In this document: positions 47,131 through 57,480 of the stretch, piece after piece
Position numbering within the stretch: the first letter of the stretch is position 1
How the letters are laid out: each line of letters begins with the position of its first letter
Assembly (NCBI GenBank): GCA_021904315.1
Contig: CM038919.1
Span: forward strand, 16,299,666 to 16,363,665
Direction of reading: 5' to 3'
DNA from: Sphagnum magellanicum
Taxonomy: Eukaryota > Streptophyta > Sphagnopsida > Sphagnales > Sphagnaceae
DNA length: 64,000 nt
Notes under the pieces: generated by a model
What the model saw: the letters and a program-made list of their open reading frames with translations, nothing else
What the model was told of the DNA's origin: nothing
The model's database searches: none
Position numbers and translations under genes: made by a program

Positions 47131-47425
47131 CACCGTTCCACCCATGCACAGCATGTGGGCTTGCATCAACCGTATTTCTTACGTTCAGGAGTAGTTATTT
47201 ACTTTTTCGCCACCTCACCCATAAAAAACTGAATTTGAGACAGCAAAAAGGTCGGAGACTAATAATCGCAACCCACCTAGACCAATCAAACTGTCCAGGT
47301 GTTAGGCTTCGCTTTGCTTATGTGCCTTTCGCCAACCTCAACATCCTGTGCAAAAATGATCGTACGTTATTGTCCTTGTGACTGGTACCTCAAATTCCTG
47401 AAGGGTCTGAACCAGTATTGTGCAC

Positions 47426-47988
47426 TTATCATAGTACTTGGGCAGCTTTGTTGGTACTAATGTGTCAAATACCATAGTACCTTGGGCCATTTCAACACAT
47501 GTCTGTCGAATAATTAATTAATTTGGAAAAATTTCATTTCAACAAATGAAATATTCCTAAATATTCACTATTTTCCTTTACAATATTTTTTTTGATTTGG
47601 AAGAAATAATTTTTGAGAATTTCAACATTTTTGAAAATAATATAATTAGTATCGACTTGGCCAAGGTACTAAGGTAATTGATATAATTTTAAGTTTTTAA
47701 TTTGGTGCTTGATTTTTTAAAATTTTAAATTTCGACATATAAGGATTAAATATAATAAAATCATTAAATATCTAACAAGTTTTTTGTTGCCTTTTTCACT
47801 TGGACTAATCACAGTTTTATGTTACATTGTTGGACGGTGTGGGTTCAAGTCTTGCTGCCTTGATTACATTTTCATTGAATTTTCAAAATTTTCCACATAA
47901 AGTACTATTTTATTCTGAAAATATTGACAAAAGGAAAAATAATATAACTTGTTATAACCGGTGCTGAAGCTGCCCAGGTACTATGGTA
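47426..47988. mobile_element. Foldback or MITE-like element with inverted ends
   Basis: The left end TATCATAGTACTTGGGCAGC and the complement of the right end TACCATAGTACCTGGGCAGC match at 22 of the first 24 bases. A second, inner inverted pair (TAGTACCTTGGGCCA near 47475 and TGGCCAAGGTACTA near 47659) is nested inside. The copy of the dispersed repeat shared with 33019-33240 lies within it (47698-47915). No target duplication was confirmed. Confidence 0.5.
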
Positions 47989-48480
47989 TTTTGATTTAAA
48001 AATAACCAGTGATTCCAATTCTTGTAAAATTTCAGAATCAAAGTAGTGTCGGTTGTGATTTTTATTTTTAAAAAAAAATCAGAATCAGAGAACCACCAGC
48101 TCTGCTTTTTTCAGAAACATCAAACAATCAACAATTTTCATGAACAAATCAACAAATAACTTACGGTTAGAATGACGATTTTTTTTTGTAAATTCAAAAT
48201 GATTGAGAATTAAGGTTTTATTAAAAACCCTGTTTTTTCTCACCCGCACTGGGGTAAGTAAGTATATAGGTTGATAACCGGGGGGTATCTGTTTCACATT
48301 CTAATAACCACATGACTCTGGTCTGAACTCTGAACATAAACCCAAAATTTTCCTACTGGATATTCTATGCTGAAGCACTCCATTATCACCCATGAATTAT
48401 CATGGAAGACTTCAAGCAACGTCAAGTGCTTTTTCTGTGTCTTCTTTCCTGCCAATCATGTTCTCTTGGAACTGTGCATT

Positions 48481-48722
48481 AGGCTTGTTGCTACATTCTA
48501 CTTGCATCTAGACCCAATGTTGAGATGATGATTCTGTGCTTTAGGCTCGTTGCTACATTCTACTTGCATCTACACCCAATGTTGAGATGACAATTCTATG
48601 CTTTAGGCTTGTTGCTACATTCTACTTGCATCTAGACCCAATGTTGAGATGATGATTCTGTGCTTTAGGCTTGTTGCTACATTCTACTTACATCTGCACC
48701 CAATGTTGAGATGACGATTCTG
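48481..48722 (+). repeat. Minisatellite, 62-bp period, 3.9 copies
   Basis: Units start at 48481, 48543, 48605 and 48667, and each contains GTTGCTACATTCTACTTGCA, ACCCAATGTTGAGATGA and GATTCTGTGCTTTAGGCT. Copies are nearly identical, so the expansion is recent relative to the surroundings. Units are contiguous without unique spacers, so this is not a CRISPR-type array. Confidence 0.95.
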
Positions 48723-49059
48723 GAAAGCTAATGTGCTCACTGGCTCACTCACTGCTCTGATATTCAACCGGTTTGTGGATTAAATCTCAATCTTTTCATA
48801 TCAATTGTCATTGAGAGATGGGCATTTCAAAAGGTGATGTTCAAATGGTGTCTCCTGATCAAATATATGGAGTAATTTGCAATTATATCACAAGGCTAAA
48901 CAACAACGCTACATGTCCCCCACATGATTTGCTTTCCAATCATTTAGTACTGAGGATATTGTCTTCTAGTCATGTGTTTCCAATCAATGTTGGCTGGTTT
49001 CAGGTTTTGTAGCTGGGTCCACATCCAGAACTGAACCCAACAGGTTCACATGGACCTAA

Positions 49060-49235
49060 AACCAGGCTTTTAAAACCGAACCTGACAAGTTTGCATAGAC
49101 TTGGACCTGATCAAGAACCAAACCTGGTAAGTCTTAAAAGGTGTTTTTTACAAGGTCCAGATCATAGGGTTAAGTAGGGGTTAGGGTTTTAGGTTTAGAT
49201 AGGGTTTAAGTTTCAGGATCCTAAGTTTTAACCTT
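49060..49235 (+). repeat. Dispersed repeat shared with 54880-55050
   Basis: Contains GATCATAGGGTTAAGTAGGG, GTTTAGATAGGGTTTAAG and preceding GGACCTGATC/AACCTGG text. It aligns with GGTCATAGGATTGTGTAGGG and TTTAGATGGGGTTTAG at 54955-55005. Class unknown. The telomere-like GGGTTAGGGTTTTAGG is part of it. Confidence 0.5.
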
Positions 49236-50868
49236 AAGTTGTAATATATAAAGGCATCTTCAATGATAACATTAAAATAGCCTTAACACAAATATGTTTT
49301 GACATTCACCATGTTTTTCCTTACCTTGAAGAGAAGCCCAAATAGGGGTTCGTGGGTGGGGAGACCAATGGTGGCGAATTGTTCCATATGTTGTGCCTTG
49401 ATGTTGCTTTTGGGAGCGTGTTGGGGAACACTTTCACAACTTTGGGAATCCATTAGGAAGTTTAATGAGATTTTATGGGAAACCGTGGGAACTTTTTGAA
49501 AACTTGATGAAAACATTTTGGGACCATCAAAACCCAAAAAATTCATAAATACTCATAAATCAACTTTGGAACTATATTAAAGAATAAGCCCGGGGGGGAC
49601 ATTTAATGTTATTTTGGAGACCTACATGCATCAACCAATTATTTTGGGTATTAGGTTTTAGATTTATATTTTCCCTCACACTATTATTATATATATATTT
49701 TTTTAATTTTCACATATTTTAGCCATCTTATATGTGTTTATATTTATTTTTTTTCATCCAAATTCAATACACTATATTAATTTAGACTTTTAGTTTAAAA
49801 AATGGAGTTAGAAAAGTTTGTTTGTGTGCTCCTTCAAATCCTAGATCCAAAAATCCCTTCCACCACTTTGACATAAAAACAAAATGTAGAAACTTGCACT
49901 TGAACCTTCAAAGAAAATAAATTAAGTTATTGTTGTAAGAAGACTCCTGCCACCTCCCTATAACCCTAAAATCTAACACCATAAATGTCAAACTTAAAGT
50001 TCTAAACATTCTTCTCCATGTTCATTTAAATGTTTTAAACCCAAATTTTAACTAACTTATTGACCCAATAATTACCCTATACAATTAATCAAAACATATT
50101 TCCACAATAAGTGAACCTACTAATAACTAATACCTTAAATCTTAATGCACATGCTATTTTTTTAAATTTTTTTTTCTAATTTTAAAAATCTACACATACC
50201 TTATATTAATTAAAATTTTATTTTCAAAATATGTATCACCCTATTTTTGAAATAATTAACTTACAATTTTTATTCGACAACCAATATATTGCATCCTATA
50301 TTTTTACTCATGCATTTTCTATTTTCCTTTGAATAGTGCCCCCTTCAAGAGAATAAATCAAAATTGGTCTGATTTAAATTCAAATCAAAGGTTTTTACAA
50401 AGGCTAGACATGTTAGATATCGAACCGTAGTCAAGAAAATTTGGCCCAACCCCAAAACCAACAAGTTTTAATTTTTAAAAATATTCCCAAGACCAAGAAT
50501 TGGAAGGCTTTCCAAATTTACAATAGATTTTAAACTCAAACCCAACAGTTATTAAAAAAAAACTAAGAACCAACTAGCATTGATTTCAACCTTCGTCAAC
50601 TCATCTGTGCAAGTGTTCATTTCACAATAAAACTATTACTAATTCTAGTCAAAGGAGGTGCATCTACACCCCCTATTTGGGCCTTTACCACCTCCAACAT
50701 AAAGTGTTGATTATTTCCTAGCCCTACACACACATGCAAAATTGGAAGTATATGGGGATAAACTATTTAAATGTTACCACCAAGGCTAGTGGTTATGCTT
50801 CATTAATCAAAAGTAGTCATTATTTTTTAATAGGCCTTGCACAAATGATTTTATTATCTACAAAAATA
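49236..50868. other. AT-rich intergenic DNA
   Basis: No gene, RNA or element recognised. Confidence 0.35.
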
Positions 50869-51256
50869 CATGTCCAAACTAATGTTGGCCATTTTTAATT
50901 TTTTTTCATATTTCTATTAAAAAATTGGGTGTTGGTTAGATTATCAATATCAAAAAAATTAGGTGCCAATTATGTTAGTAATATTTTTGAATAATAATCA
51001 ATACTTATACATAAAAGTAGGTTATTAAATAACCAATTGATAACCATTGGTTATATTGTCAATTATTAATTAATTTTAAAGTTTATTTTATTTTATTTCT
51101 ATTTTATATCACAAACATGTTTAACATTTTAGGATTGATAACCTACTTTGATGATAATAAAGTCAATTGGGTAAGTTATTAAATAGTTAGGTTATCAACA
51201 CATGGGTTGATAATCAAATTAATATTTAATAACTAATCAACATTAGTCCAAACATG
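50869..51256. mobile_element. MITE-like element
   Basis: The left terminus CATGTCCAAACTAATGTTG (50869-50887) and the complement of the right terminus, CATGTTTGGACTAATGTTG (51238-51256), agree at 16 of 19 bases. The interior is AT-rich with GGTTATTAAATAACC palindromes. It resembles 19964-20376. A target duplication was not defined. Confidence 0.5.
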
Positions 51257-51636
51257 TTTTCACACCATTTGAAAACACTAGTAAAAAAACGTCAATTTGT
51301 GACTACAATTTGTGACCAAAAAAAAATTATAATTAACTTTGTAACCAAAAAATTCCTTAGTTGCATAAATTAAGTCATATTAAATCTTCAATTGCAAATG
51401 ATTACTTAACATGATGTTAGCACATTTTTCATGGATGAAATATATAGTCAACATATACACTTCCATCCTTTGACTCGTGTATAACATTTGCAACTACTAA
51501 CCATTCTTTTACAATTAGTAAATAACCTCTCACTCATTGCCATTTGTCAACATAATAATTTTTTGGGCAATTTTTTTTGTTATTGAAATATTAATTTGGA
51601 CCATCCATTAAACAAATGGCGATAGATTTCAACACA

Positions 51637-51722
51637 TCTCTATATATAAAAGAATCAGTGTGTGTCCGTCCGTCCGATATCCTATTGGCTGGAACTCAGT
51701 CCAATATCCTATTGGCTGGAAA
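51637..51722 (+). other. Helitron-like 5' start
   Basis: TCTCTATATATAAAAGAATC preceded by A, followed by GTGTGTGTCCGTCCGTCC. This resembles 5' termini of plant Helitrons (TC start after A). ATATCCTATTGGCTGGAA occurs twice just after it. No 3' CTRR end with hairpin was located, so the element is not delimited. Confidence 0.35.
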
Positions 51723-51725
51723 ACT

Positions 51726-52090
51726 CAGGGTAATGGGTATCACTCAGTGTCAGGAAAAATCACTCAGTGTGATGGGTATCACTCAGTGTCAGGAAAAATC
51801 ACTCAGTGTGATGGGTATCACTCCGTGTCAGGAAAAATCACTCAGTGTGATGGGTATCACTCAGTGTCTGGTTTGTTTGTGAGGAAAACAGGGTCCCTCA
51901 GTGCAATGGGTAAACTCTTGGGTGGGTTGTGAGAACTTTCGGTGAGAGGAAAAGTCACTCAGGGTATCGGTATCACTCAGTGTAATGGGTATCACTTAGT
52001 GTCAGGGTGTCACTAAGTGTAATGGGTATCCTCTTGGGTGTGTCCGTAATGGGTATCACTCAGTGTAATGGGTATCCTCTTGGGTGTGTC
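51726..52090 (+). repeat. Minisatellite, 39-bp units plus related CACTCAGTGT repeats
   Basis: Four units at a 39-bp period (anchor AATGG/GATGG at 51732, 51771, 51810, 51849) contain GGTATCACTCAGTGT and CAGGAAAAATCACTCAGTGT. To 52090 the same words recur irregularly with AATGGGTATCCTCTTGGGTG. The period of 13 codons leaves all frames open and gives repeated short peptides; this is not taken as coding. Confidence 0.9.
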
Positions 52091-52899
52091 CGGGTTTAGG
52101 GTTTTCCTTTTTCCGGGAGATTTTCCTTTTTTCTTTCGTTTGTTTTCTTTCTACCTCCTGATAAAACTTTTCCCCTAATCATTTTGCTTGCAAAATGGGT
52201 TTACCAACTAGTACTTTAATAAAAAATTTTACACATGACAAAACTTGGAATTTTTTATATATGATTTTATATAATATATAATGAGGAAAAATCAACATGG
52301 TCCAATTTTAATTATTTACGTCATGACATTTGGACAAAAGATAATTTGATACATGGCACAATCAAAAGTTGCCATGTGGCATATTGATTGAATTTTGGAA
52401 AGACAAATTACTTACATAGATGAGTAGGTAGGTAAAACTATCTGCATAAAAACATACCTACCTGCTTAGGATACATACTTATCTAAGTTATTTACTTATT
52501 TACCCACCTAACTACCTAAGTAGGAAGGTAGGCAAATAGGTAGGAAGGTAAAATGTAGAAAAGTAGGTGAATTAAAAAAAAACCATGAAAATACTTTTAT
52601 TTTATTTTATGTTTTGCTTTTAAGGTTAAAGCTTCTTTAAGTTCATCCTAAATGGCACATGATTTTTAATGAAATTCAAAGAGAAGGCACCTTCTTTATA
52701 TACTTTGTAAAATGACATTAGAAAACAAAACACATTACTTCAACATTTTAATTGCACCTTAGTCACAAATTCAATTGTAACTAAAAAACATTCTTCCACA
52801 AGTTTTATGTTTGTCTTTACTTTTTAAAATTATACAAATAAATAGGTAAGAAATAACTAATTACCTACCCACCCACCCATTTACAAAATTATTTACTAC

Positions 52900-54060
52900 A
52901 GATTATTGTTTGATTATTTTAATAATTTTAAAAGTGACATTGATCAGTATTCTTTCATGGTTTCTAATAACTAATCAATTGCTTCATAGTAATAATTCAA
53001 AAATAATAAATAATTATTTCAAGAAATAATTATTCAATATATAATTAATTAATCAAGTCACAAATTAATCATTTAAGTTTTGAACATATCTAATTATTTG
53101 GAAATTACTTCTGAAATAATAATTTCCTATTTATTGAATTACTTAAAATAAAATACTATTTTTACCTCTAAGAATAAACCATTTAAACTGCTAATAATTA
53201 AATTAAAAATAGATATTAATTGATTATCTAACAAAATAAATTACTAACTAGTTGGTAATTCTTGAATATCAACTATAAATTATTAAAATTTAACTTATTA
53301 ACTTAATTAGTAGACATTAAATTATTTTTAACAAACCATTAATGTTAACTAATTAATATTTACTAACTATTAACCATAATTCTTGATTAATAAATATTAA
53401 CTATCACATATGTTAATAAATATTAAGAAAATAATAAATAAGGTATTTCTTTATATTGAAGAAATATTAACTAATTTAACAATAAATTATTAGACAAAAA
53501 TATATATTATGAATTTGATTTATTTATTAAGTTAAAAAATCAGTTTTAAGTAATCATTAATAATAACTAAAAATCTAATTTGTGAAGAATTTATTATTTA
53601 TTATTCATTGGCTGAATACCAATTAGTAGTCATTAGTTATTAACCATAACTTTTGATTACCTAACTAAATCAGATTATTGAGATATTTCAAAATTAATCA
53701 TATATTTCAGAACTAAGTAAATAAGGAATAATCAGATAATTATTTAGAATAATTAATTATTGACTTGTTGATAGAAATAAAGTAAAATTTAACTAACTAT
53801 TCTTTCATATTTTTTAATTGATAAATTAATTAATATGAATAATTCATGACTAATCATTAATCATTCTATCAATTTATGATTTAATATCTAACCAATCAAC
53901 AAAAACGTTTTGAAGTAACTAATAAATAATAATTTATCAATAATTAAGGTTCATTTAATTCAATGATTATATCATATTAATATGATCTTTTTACTATAAT
54001 TTAATCATACTTTAATAAAGATAGTATTTTTTAAATGAACCATACAAAATCAAAAAAATA
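52900..54060. repeat. Very AT-rich low-complexity segment
   Basis: About 1.1 kb made almost only of drifting AATTATTAA, TAACTAATTAA and ATTAATTATT words, within the probable CACTA element. No gene. Confidence 0.6.
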
Positions 54061-54879
54061 AAATTCAATCCAATATGCCCATAATATGGTCAAATATATA
54101 TATAATATATATATTGAATACAAATTAAATATCTTAACATACCACGAATACAAGTCAAATATGCTTAATATGCCTTGAATATAATTTAAATGAACTGTAA
54201 TATGTTAAATAAGTTGAATGGATGTTTAATATACTTTGAATAAAATCTATATAGTGTACTCTTAATGCAATCTACAAAATCTTAGTGTACATTAAATGTA
54301 TAAACACACCATGATAAATAACCAAATTGAAATTAATTTTGTAACTAAATGAACATAGGAGTCTATTCTTGGATGGAAAATCCAAGAAGCTAGTCAAATT
54401 GGAAGGATTTGTAATTTAATAGTTGCCCCATAGTTGCAAAATAGTTGTAAAGTTTAAAAGACGATGACTAATTGTAAAAATGATAAAACAAAGTTACAAA
54501 TGATAATTAGTTACATGTAATTACATGTAATTGCAAATTGAATGGTCACATATTATAAGATTTCTTCTAGTGAAGGTGTATTTTGAACACCTAAAGTGTA
54601 GTGTGTGTGCCATTTTATTGCTCCATATGAACCTATTCTTATAAAAATGCATTCAAAAAATCATTTTACTTTTATTCCGCCACATTAGTACAACTTTTTA
54701 GTTAAAAAGTTAATAAAGTTTTTTGACTTCTAAAAGCTTGTCAAAGCCCTTATTTCCATATTATAATAGTAGCCATTGTTGATCGGGCCTAGGATTTTGG
54801 TTGGTTTAATCCAAATTTAGTTCTAAAAACCAAAATCAACAAATATAGATACATCAAGACTTGCTTTTGAATTGGACCT

Positions 54880-55050
54880 AGGTGAATCTACATGGAAATA
54901 GACCTAAACTTACAACTAACCTTTAGGTCTTAAAGGTTTTTATATAGGGTTAGGTCATAGGATTGTGTAGGGGCTAAAGTTTGAAATTTAGATGGGGTTT
55001 AGTTTTCTAGGTTTTTAATTCTATAGTCCTACTTTTAGGGTTTGTCATTG
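54880..55050 (+). repeat. Dispersed repeat, partner of 49060-49235
   Basis: See the partner entry. It lies about 300 bp outside the right end of the CACTA candidate. Confidence 0.45.
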
Positions 55051-57089
55051 AACCCCAACCCATGATCTATCGGATCACTCCTTTCATTTTGTATCTTCTT
55101 ATCTTCAAATTTTTCTCGATTGTTTTTTATATATTATGGTTCCTTGTTCCTTTTTATGTGTTTGAATATGTTTTATTTCCCTTGTTTTGTACTTCAAGAA
55201 TTATAATTTTCTTAAAAAACTATGTTTTTAACACAACTATTGTTACAAATTATAACTTTGAAATTATATTTGACTGTCTATTTTTTGCAAGATCCTTTCA
55301 CTCAACATTGCCACCTCCTTTTGTTGTTATTAAATATCCATTTTCTTTTCTTTCAACCCATATATGGGACTTTATATTTTTACTAATGTATTTTGTAAAT
55401 TCAAAGAAAAGTGTCATTGCTTGGTTTTACATCCATTCATGCCTACTAATGCTAATGTTGTTGTTGTTAAAGTGATCATTTTAAAGTTAAGTCTAAGTTT
55501 GAATGATGATGAACTAAATAAAAGCTTCATAACAATCATCTTGAGTTTGGAGAGCTAAAGTAATCTTTGAAAGGCTCCAATTCCAACTAAGAGGGGAGCA
55601 AAAATCAACATAGAAAAATAGTCAATTTCTCATCTCAGCTTTTACTACATCACACCCATTGTTCATGATTTGACTTTTTCTTTCTTTTGGCCTTGTGATC
55701 AACATTGTCTAAAGGATTATTACCATTCCACTATTTTAAATGTTACATAATTTTTTGTGTGCCCCATAAGTTTTGTGAAATGATTTGTAACTAAGAGATA
55801 TGGTTATTCAAATACTTGTTCAATTGGGTCCATTTGACATGTGAAGACCAAATCTAGCCACTGGGTTTTATAATGGTGATGGAGCTTTTATTTTGTGGTA
55901 TGCATTTTTACTTTGCCTTGAACATTTCTATGTCTTTTATCTACTTCCATCAACCAATTATATATGTAGATTCATAGTGATCTTGCAAGTAGTTGCAAGC
56001 TTAAATCCAACAAGCACCATATTCCATACCCAATGTAACATCCACATTTAAGTCAATGATTCAAAGAATAATGTTGCCTTCCAAATAGTCATTTAAAAAG
56101 TGTAAACACAACTGTCAATGAAGAAAAAATCAACAAGCATAAAATTGACCCATTAAATTTTTTTTTTCATTTTGTTGTTGAATTCTTCTACTATTCAAAG
56201 TCTTGATTAGTTCCATTGGGCTTGTGTGTTCATAGGTTACAATACGTTGTAGTGATTTTGCAATGCCATCAAGTGTGCAATATTGAAAAAAGGAATTTGA
56301 TACTATAGCCCTTGGTGGGTCCAAGTGTGAAGCTTTTGAAAGCTTCAATAATAATGCCATGTCATTCGTTTTGCACTCATGAAACATTTCTTGTGTGGCA
56401 ATTCTTTATTAAAAAATCTTGTGAAAAGATTAATTTCAAAGATGACATATTGATGTTTATTTCTTTAGCAAGACTTTGTGGCACAATTCAATCTATGGTA
56501 GGAAATCATTGTAGTGGGTCATTCCTATATGTGATGAAAACGCTGATGGTCTAACACTTTGTAAGAAACTTTATCAAGATTATGAATTACAATCAATGTT
56601 GGTCAAGTATCATAAAAAAATTAAATATTGGATTAAGTATTCAACCAATTTTTAGGCTAATTTTATAACTAAGTATTGGTAGGTATCATGCTAGGTGATA
56701 CCAAATTCAATTACCACCTCATCAATTTTCACCTTAATAAGAATCAATGCCTAAGAATTAGTTAGGGTATCAAGGTTTTTTTTTTTTTTTTTTAAGTGTA
56801 TCAAAAGTGCTACCACATGTACACCATCAAACTTTTGTACCTTTTAATAGTCATGTTTCAACATTAACATGGACACAAAGTGAATGATATTAATGCTCAT
56901 GTTGTGGTCTAAATTATCAAATTTCAGAATATGACAGATTTTTATTCATTAATTTGTATGAAATCAAAATAAGGTTACGATTAAAAAACATGTGTTCAAA
57001 ATTACCTTTATTTCATCATGGGTGATACACCTTACGTAATGTGGACCCATCAAGGGTTTGTTTTAAAAAAATCTGGACAAGGTATTAGA
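55051..57089. other. T-rich and AT-rich intergenic DNA
   Basis: A 137-codon frame at 55062-55475 is Phe/Ile/Leu-rich because the plus strand is T-rich; it is not called. An 18-base T run at 56776-56793 may be the tail of a minus-strand retroposon. Confidence 0.4.
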
Positions 57090-57262
57090 TGCCCAAGTAT
57101 GGGCATTAAACCATGCATGTGCCCTAGCTTCATTCTCAAAGCTAGGTTCTAGGGGTCTAGAATGTAAGCATGGCAGGGAACTCCAATAGGATTGAACCCA
57201 AGACCTTCCAAATACTTCATAAATCTTTTAACATTAAACCATGTGCTCATATGTGAAGAGGC
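57090..57262 (-). mobile_element. tRNA-headed SINE-like copy 1
   Basis: The minus strand reads GAGCACATGGTTTAATGTTA (A-box region), then GGTCTTGGGTTCAATCC (B box), then TTACATTCTAGACCCCTAG. It matches the plus-strand copy at 57355-57480, so the two form an inverted pair about 90 bp apart. Confidence 0.55.
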
Positions 57263-57354
57263 ATGTAACCTTTCTTATTTAAAGTTTACACATGCCAAAA
57301 TTCACTATCTTGGTATGTGTAAAGTTTAAACTAACAAGTTATGAATTGTTCTCT

Positions 57355-57480
57355 AACTTGAAGGCACGTGGTTTAATGGTGAAGTCATTGCAACACCATT
57401 TTAAACTTAATGGTTTTGGGTTCAAACCTAGTGTGAAGAACCTACTTACATCTAGATTCTCTCTAGACCTCTAGCCCTAA
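57355..57480 (+). mobile_element. tRNA-headed SINE-like copy 2
   Basis: GGCACGTGGTTTAATGGTGA (A-box region), GGTTTTGGGTTCAAACC (B box), then CTTACATCTAGATTCTCTCT and AGACCTCTAGCCC. The body matches copy 1 beyond the tRNA-like head, which supports one SINE family and not two tRNA relics. Confidence 0.55.

Larger units (their letters stand above)
51276..54572. mobile_element. Probable non-autonomous CACTA (EnSpm) element
   Basis: The left end CACTAGTAAAAAAACG (51276) and right end TTTCTTCTAGTG (54561-54572) form the CACTA terminal signature. Subterminal motifs are inverted between ends: TTTGTGACTACAATTTGTGACC and TTTGTAACC on the left, GTTACAAATG and GGTCACATAT on the right, the usual transposase-binding arrangement. 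Flanking trinucleotides are AAA and AAG, an imperfect 3-bp target duplication. No transposase was found inside. The interior is a minisatellite block (51726-51868) and a very AT-rich segment (52900-54060). Confidence 0.6.

Noticed and set aside
48481-48722. CRISPR-like regular repeat
   Set aside because: Units are contiguous tandem copies without unique spacers, in a plant nuclear sequence.
51616-51932. Two overlapping repeat-peptide frames
   Set aside because: They are generated by a 39-bp minisatellite whose period is a multiple of three.
55062-55475. 137-codon frame rich in Phe, Ile and Leu, like a membrane protein
   Set aside because: The plus strand is T-rich low-complexity DNA, which produces such peptides by composition alone; no start context, domain or splice continuation supports it.
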